Shown: positions 1-5,251 of the stretch, piece by piece
How positions within the stretch are numbered: the first letter of the stretch is position 1
Layout: each line of letters starts with the position of its first letter
DNA from: Selenomonas sp.
Lineage (GTDB): Bacteria; Bacillota; Negativicutes; Selenomonadales; Selenomonadaceae
Reading direction: 5' to 3'
Assembly: GCA_015265235.1 (NCBI GenBank)
Contig: JABZYJ010000130.1
Location: 1 to 5,251 of the forward strand
Length of the DNA stretch: 5,251 bases
The notes under the pieces: generated by a model
Databases searched by the model: none
Told to the model about the DNA's origin: nothing
The model's input: the letters and a program-made list of their open reading frames with translations, nothing else
Made by a program: the position numbers and the translations under genes

Positions 1-642
1 AACCTCATCGGTGCATTCTACCAGCCCGACGCCGTCATCATGGATCTCGACCGCCTGCGGACACTGCCTGCGCGCGAGATCGCGACGGGGCTCGGGGAGA
101 TCATCAAGTACGGCGTCATTGCGGATGCGGAGTTCTTCGCATGGCTGGAGCAGCATCGTGACGATGTGCTCGCCCTCACTCCCGCAGCGGCATCTCACAT
201 GATCGCGCGCTCCTGCGAAATCAAGGCGGACGTCGTCCGTCAGGATGAGCGCGAGGGCGGCCTGCGCCGCATCCTGAACTTCGGACATACCATCGCCCAT
301 GCGATTGAGAAGGAAACGGGCTACACGCGCTACCGCCACGGCGAGGCAGTCGCCATCGGCATGATCGGCGCGGCGCGCATCAGTACGGCGATGGGGCTCC
401 TTCCTGCGGAGACGTGTGCACGTATTGAGCGGCTGATCGCCGCGATGGGGCTGCCCTGCTCTGTCGAGGGCGCGTCGCCGGATGCGATGTACACGGATCT
501 CTTTCATGACAAAAAGACTGTGGGCGGGCGGATTCACTGGGTGCTCGCCGAGGACATCGGCAGGGTATGTGTGCGCAGCGATGTACCCGAGGAGATCGTT
601 CGCGAAAATATTTTAGGACTTTTTACCCCCCCCCGCTATTAA
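1..642 (+). CDS. aroB: 3-dehydroquinate synthase, C-terminal part (5' end outside window)
   Basis: This enzyme converts DAHP to 3-dehydroquinate, the second step of the shikimate pathway, in the cytoplasm, using NAD and a divalent metal. The frame is open from base 1 (NLIGAFYQPDAVIMDLD), so the first ATG at 40 is internal and not the start. The window holds 213 residues. The three metal ligands of the family are visible: Glu33 in GLGEIIKYG, His96 in NFGHTIAHAIE and His113 in RHGEAVAIGM. Each sits exactly 151 residues before its E. coli counterpart (Glu184, His247, His264), so about 151 residues are missing and the whole protein would be about 364 aa, a normal length. The conserved KADVVRQDEREGGLR and HDKKTVGGRIHWVL stretches are also present. 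The gene ends in a nine-C run that encodes the last residues TPPRY before TAA. The next gene starts 47 bp downstream with no terminator between, so co-transcription is likely. Confidence 0.96.
   Translation, partial: NLIGAFYQPDAVIMDLDRLRTLPAREIATGLGEIIKYGVIADAEFFAWLEQHRDDVLALTPAAASHMIARSCEIKADVVRQDEREGGLRRILNFGHTIAHAIEKETGYTRYRHGEAVAIGMIGAARISTAMGLLPAETCARIERLIAAMGLPCSVEGASPDAMYTDLFHDKKTVGGRIHWVLAEDIGRVCVRSDVPEEIVRENILGLFTPPRY
626..634 (+). repeat. C9 homopolymer at the 3' end of aroB
   Basis: Nine consecutive C lie in the last codons of aroB (ACC CCC CCC CGC TAT TAA). Gaining one C would change the tail to TPPPLLRKACNETKQ and stop; losing one C would give TPPAIKKSMQ and stop. Both alternatives fall after the conserved core, so the enzyme would probably tolerate slippage. 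The tract itself is seen directly. Length variation in the population, or a base-call error, is only a possibility. Confidence 0.85.
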
Positions 643-673
643 GAAAAGCATGCAATGAAACGAAACAATAGAT

Positions 674-680
674 AGGAGGT
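674..680 (+). promoter_or_regulatory. Shine-Dalgarno site of the GGDEF gene
   Basis: AGGAGGT lies 9 nt before the ATG at 690. This decides the start: an overlapping ATG at 686 is only 5 nt from the site, is in another frame and opens a short reading frame with no family resemblance. The ATG at 690 begins a textbook signal peptide. Confidence 0.85.
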
Positions 681-689
681 GACGGATGT

Positions 690-2489
690 ATGAAGCGAAG
701 CGTGATGTTTTTTCTGTCCATTGCACTATTTGTGCTGGTTCTGGGCGTTGGGAGCAGTGCGTCGGCAGAGGAGGAAACGCTGACGTGGGAATACTGGCAG
801 GAGAATACCCTTGACACCAACGTCAAGGCGATGAAGGCGCCGCCCTCCTTTTCTCCGAGTGATGGGACGTGGGTGCCGTTCGACCCTCGTGAGGGTGCCT
901 CCGTTCCCGAGGGAACGCGCAGCGCATGGCTGCGCGTCCATGTCCCGGCGGATACGCGGAGCGATGAGAGCTTCTTCTTCTCGACCATTGATCAGTCCGT
1001 CCGTGTCTATCTGGATGGATCGACCATCTATCGCTATGGGAGCAGTGACCCGCAGCTGGAGAAGTACGGACGCAAGTGGCATCTTGTCAATCTGCCCGCA
1101 TGGGCGGCAGGACGGGAGCTTATCGTCCGTGTGACCGCAGACAATCCGTGGGTACTCACGCAGCTCAACCGCGTGCATATCGATAAAGAATCCGAACTCA
1201 TCAAGCGGCTTTTTATTTATGACTTTCCGTATGTCGCGGGGCTGACGGCGATTGCCATCTTTATGATGGTGATCAGTGTCTACTTTGTCGTCGATGCGGC
1301 GCGGCGCGGCATCTATCTGCGTCTCATGCTCTTCTTGACGACGTTCTTTGTCTGGATGTTCAGCTCCTCGAACCTCATCTTCATGTGGTTGGATTGGCCG
1401 GTTTTTTGGTGGCGCACAGAGCTGATCTCGTCCTACCTGCTGCCCGTTGCGGGCAGCATCCTCCTCGTTGAGATCGTGAACCGGCAGTACCGCTCGTGGA
1501 TCATGCGCCTGAACAACATCTTCGTCGTGCTCCTCGTGGTCGGTGTCATCGTAGAGATGATGGGGCAGTTCGGCCTCTACATGATGCAGTTCCCCTATGT
1601 GCCGGGACTCGCCGTCTGGGGCAGCTATGTCGCATACGCACTCTGGAAGTCGAGCAAGGCAGGCAACAAGCACGCCGCAGCGCTCCTGATCGCCCTGCTC
1701 ATCATCGTGCCGCTCGGCATCATCGACGCACTCGCATTCCAGTACCGACTCTACGATGGGCAGACCTTCTTTACACCGTTCAGCATCTACACCATCGGCT
1801 TCTTCGTCATCCAGCTCATCCTTGACCGTGCGGAGGCGGAGCGCCAGCTTCTAGAGCATGCTTCGACGCTCGAAGAGGAGGTTCAGGAAGTCAAAAAGCG
1901 CATGGAGATCGACCCGCTCACGGGCATCTACAACCGCAACCGATTCCCGTCCGCGATGCGCGACTTCACGAAGATCGCACGGGATACGGGCGAGCCGCTC
2001 TCCCTCGTCATGTTCGATATCGATCACTTTAAGTCGATCAACGACACGTATGGACACGATGCGGGCGACGAGGTGCTCTATGGCTTCTCACAGAAGATCC
2101 TCTCCTTCCTCGATCGACGCCACGTCCTCATCCGCTGGGGCGGGGAGGAGTTCATCCTGCTCTGCCTGCACTATGACGGAGATCAGGCGAAGGCATTTGC
2201 CGATCAGATTCGTGAGGGCGTCGCTGAGACACGCCTCCTGCCGGAGCGTCAGGTGACGTGCAGCGGCGGTGTCGGCGTCTGGAACGGATCGAGCGACGAT
2301 ACGACGACGCTGGTCAAGCGTGCAGATACCGCGCTCTACGAGTCAAAGGAAAATGGGCGCAACCGCATCACGTGTGAGCCGGACTGGCAGAAGCACATGC
2401 CGCCGCGCCGCCCGAAGGAGAAGGCGCACGACAAGGAGGAGCGGGGAGAGTCCGCGAAGAACAACGTCGTCGATCTGCGGCGGCGCTGA
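690..2489 (+). CDS. Membrane diguanylate cyclase: extracytoplasmic sensor domain, 7TM region, coiled coil and GGDEF domain
   Basis: This is predicted to make cyclic di-GMP from two GTP at the inner face of the membrane, in response to an unknown outside signal. Residues 1-26 look like a cleavable signal peptide (Lys-Arg, hydrophobic core, ASA before EE). Residues 27-175 form a Trp- and beta-rich extracytoplasmic domain (WLRVHVP, VRVYLDGSTIYRYG), resembling the 7TMR-DISM extracellular or other jelly-roll sensor folds. About seven hydrophobic spans follow between 180 and 378. A charged coiled coil at roughly 379-405 leads into the GGDEF domain (408-562), with DPLTGIYNRNRF (408-419), metal-binding FDIDHFKSIND from 442, and the active-site motif GGEEF at 484-488, so catalysis looks intact. 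The inhibitory RxxD position reads DRRH (475-478), so the canonical product-inhibition site is absent. The last 30 or so residues are a highly charged, probably disordered tail. It lies between aroB and rplS, is probably read through from aroB, and I cannot name its ligand or output. Confidence 0.92.
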   Translation: MKRSVMFFLSIALFVLVLGVGSSASAEEETLTWEYWQENTLDTNVKAMKAPPSFSPSDGTWVPFDPREGASVPEGTRSAWLRVHVPADTRSDESFFFSTIDQSVRVYLDGSTIYRYGSSDPQLEKYGRKWHLVNLPAWAAGRELIVRVTADNPWVLTQLNRVHIDKESELIKRLFIYDFPYVAGLTAIAIFMMVISVYFVVDAARRGIYLRLMLFLTTFFVWMFSSSNLIFMWLDWPVFWWRTELISSYLLPVAGSILLVEIVNRQYRSWIMRLNNIFVVLLVVGVIVEMMGQFGLYMMQFPYVPGLAVWGSYVAYALWKSSKAGNKHAAALLIALLIIVPLGIIDALAFQYRLYDGQTFFTPFSIYTIGFFVIQLILDRAEAERQLLEHASTLEEEVQEVKKRMEIDPLTGIYNRNRFPSAMRDFTKIARDTGEPLSLVMFDIDHFKSINDTYGHDAGDEVLYGFSQKILSFLDRRHVLIRWGGEEFILLCLHYDGDQAKAFADQIREGVAETRLLPERQVTCSGGVGVWNGSSDDTTTLVKRADTALYESKENGRNRITCEPDWQKHMPPRRPKEKAHDKEERGESAKNNVVDLRRR

Positions 2490-2498
2490 AAAATTTTT
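2489..2498 (+). promoter_or_regulatory. A5T5 tract, likely UP element for the rplS promoter
   Basis: AAAAATTTTT begins on the last base of the GGDEF stop codon. With the flanking G and C it is a perfect 12-bp palindrome (2488-2499). It lies directly against the -35 hexamer, at about -46 to -37 from the inferred start, where the RNA polymerase alpha subunit contacts a proximal UP element. As a hairpin it would be a poor terminator because its stem has almost no G or C. The UP-element role is inferred from position and composition. Confidence 0.5.
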
Positions 2499-2499
2499 C

Positions 2500-2528
2500 T
2501 TGCACAGACCTTCATCTTGTGATATAGT
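2500..2528 (+). promoter_or_regulatory. Sigma-70/SigA promoter of rplS
   Basis: The -35 box TTGCAC (2500-2505) and the -10 box TATAGT (2523-2528) are separated by exactly 17 bp. The -10 box is preceded by TGA, giving an extended -10 (TGn). Each hexamer differs from consensus at one or two positions. Transcription would start near 2535, giving a leader of about 70 nt before the rplS ATG. This fits a heavily expressed ribosomal protein gene. Confidence 0.82.
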
Positions 2529-2534
2529 CACTGG

Positions 2535-2605
2535 GTATGTGTGTGGGCGGTCCGCTGGGCGACAAAGGGTCGCGTATGAACGCCCGGATCGAAGGAGGAA
2601 AACCT
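2535..2605 (+). promoter_or_regulatory. Structured 5' leader of rplS, candidate L19 autoregulatory leader
   Basis: An inner hairpin pairs GCGAC (2559-2563) with GTCGC (2569-2573) around a 5-nt AAAGG loop. An outer stem pairs GGGCG (2545-2549) with CGCCC (2581-2585). A competing stem pairs GGTCCG (2549-2554) with CGGATC (2585-2590), ending just before the AGGAGG site at 2593-2598. The outer and competing stems cannot form together as a simple fold, which would suit a switch. L19 leader RNAs upstream of rplS are known in low-GC Firmicutes. I cannot show that this one belongs to that family, and short stems arise easily in GC-rich sequence. Confidence 0.4.
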
Positions 2606-2947
2606 ATGAACATCATCGAAGTCCTGGAGAAGGAACAGCTCCGCTCCGACATCCCGCAGTTCGCACCGGGCGATACCGTGCGCGTCCATGCCCGCATCGT
2701 CGAGGGCACGCGCGAGCGTATCCAGGTGTTCGAGGGCGTTGTGATCGCCCGTCAGGGCACGGGTGTCCGCGAGACATTCACCGTGCGCCGCATCGCATCG
2801 GGCGTCGGCGTCGAGCGTCTCTTCCCCGTGCATTCCCCGCGTATCGCCAAGATCGAGGTGACGCGCCGCGGCATCGTCCGCCGCGCCAAGCTCTACTATC
2901 TGCGCGGTCTCACGGGCAAGGCAGCTCGTATTCGGGAAAAACGCTAA
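2606..2947 (+). CDS. rplS: 50S ribosomal protein L19
   Basis: L19 is a large-subunit protein located at the interface with the 30S subunit. The 113-aa product has the usual family length (about 115). It starts with the characteristic MNIIEVLEKEQL, has the SH3-like core (PGDTVRVHARIVEGTRERIQVFEGVVIAR, here residues 21-49) and ends with the conserved RRAKLYYLRGLTGKAARIREKR region. The ATG at 2606 is chosen because AGGAGG (2593-2598) lies 7 nt upstream and the protein begins exactly where the family does. In-frame ATGs at 2537 and 2576 would add non-conserved residues encoded by the leader. The gene has its own strong promoter and a terminator 8-40 bp after its stop, so it appears to be mainly monocistronic. 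The L19 C-terminus is strongly basic, as expected for rRNA binding. Confidence 0.97.
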   Translation: MNIIEVLEKEQLRSDIPQFAPGDTVRVHARIVEGTRERIQVFEGVVIARQGTGVRETFTVRRIASGVGVERLFPVHSPRIAKIEVTRRGIVRRAKLYYLRGLTGKAARIREKR

Positions 2948-2954
2948 TCGATGG

Positions 2955-2987
2955 AAGATGGGGACTGCTGCGGCAGTCCCTATTTTT
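2955..2987 (+). terminator. Rho-independent terminator of rplS
   Basis: GGGACTGC (2961-2968) pairs perfectly with GCAGTCCC (2973-2980) around the 4-nt loop TGCG, followed by TATTTTT (2981-2987). The stem can be lengthened by six more pairs, two of them G-U, between AAGATG (2955-2960) and the T tract. The opposite strand has no T run after the stem, so it looks one-directional. Confidence 0.92.
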
Positions 2988-3063
2988 CGCGTTTCTTTCA
3001 TCTTTTTTCTTAGGAATCACAGATAAGATGAACTCCGTCAGAGCGGTGTAGATTTTATCCGTG

Positions 3064-3086
3064 CTTCCCGTATGGCTGGGAGGAGG
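3064..3086 (+). promoter_or_regulatory. lepB ribosome binding site within a possible small hairpin
   Basis: The lepB Shine-Dalgarno AGGAGG is at 3081-3086. CTTCCC (3064-3069) can pair with GGGAGG (3078-3083), with one G-U pair and an 8-nt loop, covering half of the site. The ribosome binding site is certain enough; the hairpin is weak and may have no role. Confidence 0.45.
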
Positions 3087-3091
3087 CCTCT

Positions 3092-3619
3092 ATGGAACAG
3101 GAAACATCAACGGCGTCCGAGATCAAGGACTGGATTGTCTCCATCGTCGTCGCCGTTGCTCTTGCGATGTTCATTCGCACCTTTATCGTCGAACTCTATG
3201 TTGTTGACGGACCGTCGATGCGCCCGACGCTTGAGTCGGAGCAGCGCCTTGTCGTCAACAAGTTCATCTATCGGTTCCATCCGCCCGAGAAGGGGGACGT
3301 ACTCGTCTTTCAGTACCCGCGCGATCCGAGCCGCGACTTCATCAAGCGCGTGATCGCCGTGCCGGGGGATACGATCGAGATCCGCGAGGGGCGCGTGCTC
3401 GTCAACGATCAGCTGCTCACAGAGGACTATATCCTCGAAAAGACGCGGAGCGAGTACCCGAAGGCGACGGTTCCCGAGGGGCATATCTTCGTCATGGGAG
3501 ACAACCGCAACAACTCCGAGGACAGCCGCTTTGCCGATGTGGGATTCGTTCCGTACGATCTCATCAAGGGGAAGGCAATGCTCGTATTCTGGCCGATTTC
3601 GGCGTATAAGACGCTCTGA
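3092..3619 (+). CDS. lepB: Signal peptidase I
   Basis: This is a membrane-bound serine protease that removes signal peptides from exported proteins on the outer face of the cytoplasmic membrane. At 175 aa it is the short SipS-like form with a single N-terminal anchor (about residues 14-34), unlike the 324-aa two-span E. coli enzyme. The catalytic Ser42 is in DGPSMRPTL and the general-base Lys85 is in FIKRVIAVPGD. The conserved GDNRNNSEDSR box lies at 136-146. The S26 family match is therefore complete. The start is set by GGGAGGAGG ending 5 nt before the ATG. It follows the rplS terminator by about 100 bp, in which I see only a pyrimidine-rich stretch (2989-3011) and no convincing promoter. 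xth starts 14 bp after its stop. Likely clients include the signal-peptide-bearing GGDEF protein upstream, but that is inference. Confidence 0.96.
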   Translation: MEQETSTASEIKDWIVSIVVAVALAMFIRTFIVELYVVDGPSMRPTLESEQRLVVNKFIYRFHPPEKGDVLVFQYPRDPSRDFIKRVIAVPGDTIEIREGRVLVNDQLLTEDYILEKTRSEYPKATVPEGHIFVMGDNRNNSEDSRFADVGFVPYDLIKGKAMLVFWPISAYKTL

Positions 3620-3633
3620 CGGAGGACGACGCG

Positions 3634-4386
3634 ATGCGCTTTGTATCATGGAATGTCAACGGCCTGCGTGCCGCCCTCAAGAAGGGCTTCATGGAGGCGT
3701 TCAAGGAGCTCGACGCGGATGCCTTCTGCCTGCAGGAGACGAAGATGCAGGAGGGGCAGGCGATCCTCGATCTGCCCGGCTACGAGCAGTATTTTTACAG
3801 TGCGGAGAAAAAGGGCTATTCGGGTACGGCGATCTTTACACGCGTGAAACCCCTCTCCGTGACGTACGGCATCGGCACCCCCGAGCACGATCACGAGGGG
3901 CGCGTCATCACGATGGAGCTCGACGACGTCTATCTCGTCACGGTCTACACGCCGAACGCAAAGCGCGCACTCGAGCGACTCGACTACCGCATGACGTGGG
4001 AGGATGCGTTTCGCGCATTCCTGCTCGATCTGCGTGCGAAAAAGCCCGTCGTCGTCTGCGGCGACCTCAACGTTGCGCATACGGAGATCGACCTCAAGAA
4101 TCCGAAGAGCAACCGCCGCAACGCGGGTTTTACGGACGAGGAGCGCGGCAAGTTCACGGAGCTGCTCGATGCGGGCTTTGTCGATACGTTCCGCGCGCTC
4201 TATCCCGACCTCACGGGGGCGTATACGTGGTGGTCGTATCTGCGCCATGCGCGCGAGACGAATGCGGGGTGGCGCATCGACTACTTCCTCGTCTCCGAGG
4301 AGCTGCGTGACCGCATCGCGGCGGCGGAGATTCATGCGGGTGTATTCGGGAGCGATCACTGCCCCGTATCACTGACACTAAAGTAA
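3634..4386 (+). CDS. xth: Exonuclease III-family AP endonuclease
   Basis: This is a metal-dependent DNA repair enzyme of the cytoplasm that cuts the backbone 5' of abasic sites and trims blocked 3' ends in base excision repair. The 250-aa length matches the ExoA/ExoIII family. Active-site residues are all visible: Asn7 in SWNVNGLRA, Glu35 in LQETK, Tyr105 in VYTPNA, Asp144 and Asn146 in GDLNVAH, Asp216 in RIDYFLV, and Asp241-His242 in GSDHCPV. The substrate-loop signatures GFTDEER and TWWSY are present too. GGAGG (3621-3625) lies 8 nt before the ATG. The gene starts 14 bp after the lepB stop and its own stop is 9 bp before prfC, so the three are probably one operon. The B. subtilis name exoA would be equally suitable. 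The sequence closely resembles the Firmicute ExoA branch, including the LYPDLTGAYTWW stretch. Confidence 0.96.
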   Translation: MRFVSWNVNGLRAALKKGFMEAFKELDADAFCLQETKMQEGQAILDLPGYEQYFYSAEKKGYSGTAIFTRVKPLSVTYGIGTPEHDHEGRVITMELDDVYLVTVYTPNAKRALERLDYRMTWEDAFRAFLLDLRAKKPVVVCGDLNVAHTEIDLKNPKSNRRNAGFTDEERGKFTELLDAGFVDTFRALYPDLTGAYTWWSYLRHARETNAGWRIDYFLVSEELRDRIAAAEIHAGVFGSDHCPVSLTLK

Positions 4387-4395
4387 GGGAGATTT

Positions 4396-5251
4396 ATGGG
4401 AGCTCTGAAAGAAGAACTCGACCGCGAGATCGCGAAGCGACGCACCTTTGCCATCATCTCGCATCCGGACGCGGGCAAGACGACGCTCACCGAGAAGCTG
4501 CTGCTCTACGGTGGGGCAATCCATCTCGCGGGCTCGATCAAGTCGCGCAAGACGCAGCGTCATGCCGTCTCCGACTGGATGGAGATCGAAAAACAGCGCG
4601 GCATCTCGGTCACGTCCTCTGTGCTGCAGTTCGACTATGACGGCTATCGGATCAATATCCTCGATACGCCGGGCCATCAGGACTTCAGTGAGGACACGTA
4701 CCGCACGCTGATGGCGGTGGACAGCGCCGTCATGATCATCGACGCGGCAAAGGGCGTCGAGGCGCAGACGCGCAAACTCTTCCGCGTCTGTCGGCAGCGC
4801 GGCATCCCCATCTTTACCTTTGTCAACAAGCTCGACCGCTTCGGCAAGGCTCCGCTCGATCTCATGGACGAGCTCGAGAACGTACTCGGCATCCGCTCCT
4901 ACCCGATGAACTGGCCGATCGGGACGGACGGCACGTATCGCGGCGTCTATGACCGCGAGAAGAATCGCATCGAGCTCTTTGCCGAGGACACGAGCCACGG
5001 GCAGGAGACGCGCGTCTCCGAGGTGTTTGCGATGGATGATCCTGCGTGGAAGGAGCGCGTCGGCGCGGAGGCCGCCGCCGCCCTTGCGGACGACATCGAG
5101 CTGCTGCGCGACGCAGGCGAGGCATTTGACCGAGCGGCGATTGATGCGGGAGAGCTGACGCCGATGTTCTTCGGCTCTGCGATGACGAATTTCGGCGTGC
5201 AGAACTTCCTTGAGGAGTACATCCGTCTCGCGCCGACCCCCGCACCGCGCA
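4396..5251 (+). CDS. prfC: Peptide chain release factor 3, N-terminal part (3' end outside window)
   Basis: RF3 is a translational GTPase that strips RF1 or RF2 from the ribosome after peptide release. The window holds 285 codons of a protein usually about 525-530 aa long. The GTPase motifs are in order: G1 SHPDAGKTT (22-30), the switch I region EKQRGISVTSS (65-75), G3 DTPGHQDF (90-97), G4 NKLD (144-147) and G5 GSA (260-262). RF3-specific stretches include GAIHLAGSIKSRKTQRHAVSDW and LGIRSYPMNWPIG, which separate it from EF-G and from tetracycline-resistance proteins. The ATG at 4396 is the first possible start in frame after the xth stop. Its ribosome binding site (AAGGGAG, 4385-4391) overlaps that stop codon and is only 4 nt from the ATG, so translation is probably coupled to xth. 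The reading frame stays open to the window's end and shows no damage. Confidence 0.96.
   Translation, partial: MGALKEELDREIAKRRTFAIISHPDAGKTTLTEKLLLYGGAIHLAGSIKSRKTQRHAVSDWMEIEKQRGISVTSSVLQFDYDGYRINILDTPGHQDFSEDTYRTLMAVDSAVMIIDAAKGVEAQTRKLFRVCRQRGIPIFTFVNKLDRFGKAPLDLMDELENVLGIRSYPMNWPIGTDGTYRGVYDREKNRIELFAEDTSHGQETRVSEVFAMDDPAWKERVGAEAAAALADDIELLRDAGEAFDRAAIDAGELTPMFFGSAMTNFGVQNFLEEYIRLAPTPAPR

Noticed and set aside
686..689. Alternative ATG at 686 overlapping the GGDEF start
   Set aside because: It is in another frame, is too close to the Shine-Dalgarno site, and reads into a short frame with no recognisable product.
726..1673. Long antisense reading frame (315 codons) opposite the GGDEF gene
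   Set aside because: It lies wholly inside a well-supported gene, has no ribosome binding site or family resemblance, and long antisense frames are expected from strong G/C bias at third codon positions.
2537..2605. Extended N-terminus for L19 from ATG 2537 or ATG 2576
   Set aside because: ATG 2537 sits within a few bases of the inferred transcription start, and neither extra segment resembles L19. The family start MNIIE at 2606 has a proper ribosome binding site.
3001..3029. Possible lepB promoter with -10 TAAGAT (3024-3029) and -35 TCTTTT (3001-3006), 17 bp apart
   Set aside because: The -35 box is a poor match and the -10 is only fair, so this is no better than chance in the AT-richer gap.
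2269..3051. 260-codon + strand frame spanning the end of the GGDEF gene, the promoter and rplS
   Set aside because: It is out of frame with both real genes, is Arg-rich, and runs across a promoter and a terminator.
3646..4359. Antisense frame of 237 codons opposite xth, and similar ones opposite lepB (3107-3649) and prfC (4378-4998)
   Set aside because: These are codon-bias shadows of clear genes, with Arg- and Asp-rich low-complexity products and no conserved motifs.
4396..5251. Tetracycline-resistance (TetM-like) or EF-G identity for the GTPase at the window's end
   Set aside because: The SHPDAGKTT P-loop, the insert around SIKSRKTQRHAVSDW and the YPMNWPIG stretch are typical of RF3, whereas EF-G and TetM carry different sequences there.
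1..5251. Mobile element, CRISPR array, tRNA or defence system
   Set aside because: No transposase, spaced direct repeats, cloverleaf-like segment or defence gene is visible, and almost all bases are taken up by intact housekeeping genes.

Overview
This is a 5.25-kb stretch of ordinary, densely coded, GC-rich bacterial chromosome. All genes lie on the + strand. I read it as a GC-rich Firmicute, probably a Negativicute of the Selenomonas type. The grounds are strong AGGAGG-type ribosome binding sites, a short single-anchor SipS-like signal peptidase, an rplS-lepB neighbourhood, strongly G/C-biased third codon positions, and a 7TM-GGDEF protein. This placement is inferred from style and protein resemblance, not from a database search.

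Layout: (1) 1-642 is the 3' part of aroB (3-dehydroquinate synthase), cut by the window start and ending in a run of nine C. (2) 690-2489 encodes a 599-aa membrane diguanylate cyclase with a signal peptide, an extracytoplasmic beta-rich domain, about seven membrane spans, a short coiled coil and a GGEEF domain that lacks the usual RxxD inhibitory site. No terminator is visible between it and aroB. (3) 2489-2605 holds a near-consensus promoter (TTGCAC, 17 bp, TATAGT, with an extended -10 and an A/T tract in UP-element position) and a roughly 70-nt leader that can fold. It drives rplS (ribosomal protein L19, 2606-2947), which ends in a clear intrinsic terminator at 2955-2987. (4) 3092-5251 is a tight run of lepB (signal peptidase I), xth (exonuclease III-type AP endonuclease) and prfC (peptide chain release factor 3). 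The gaps are 14 and 9 nt, so one transcript is likely. prfC is cut by the window end after 285 codons.

The genes are mostly housekeeping: aromatic amino acid synthesis, translation, protein export, DNA repair and ribosome recycling after termination. The c-di-GMP enzyme is the one signalling gene. I see no mobile element, CRISPR array, tRNA, rRNA, phage gene or defence system, and nothing that convincingly amounts to a previously undescribed system. The points most worth a second look are the GGDEF protein's missing I-site and orphan sensor domain, the foldable rplS leader, and the C9 tract at the end of aroB.
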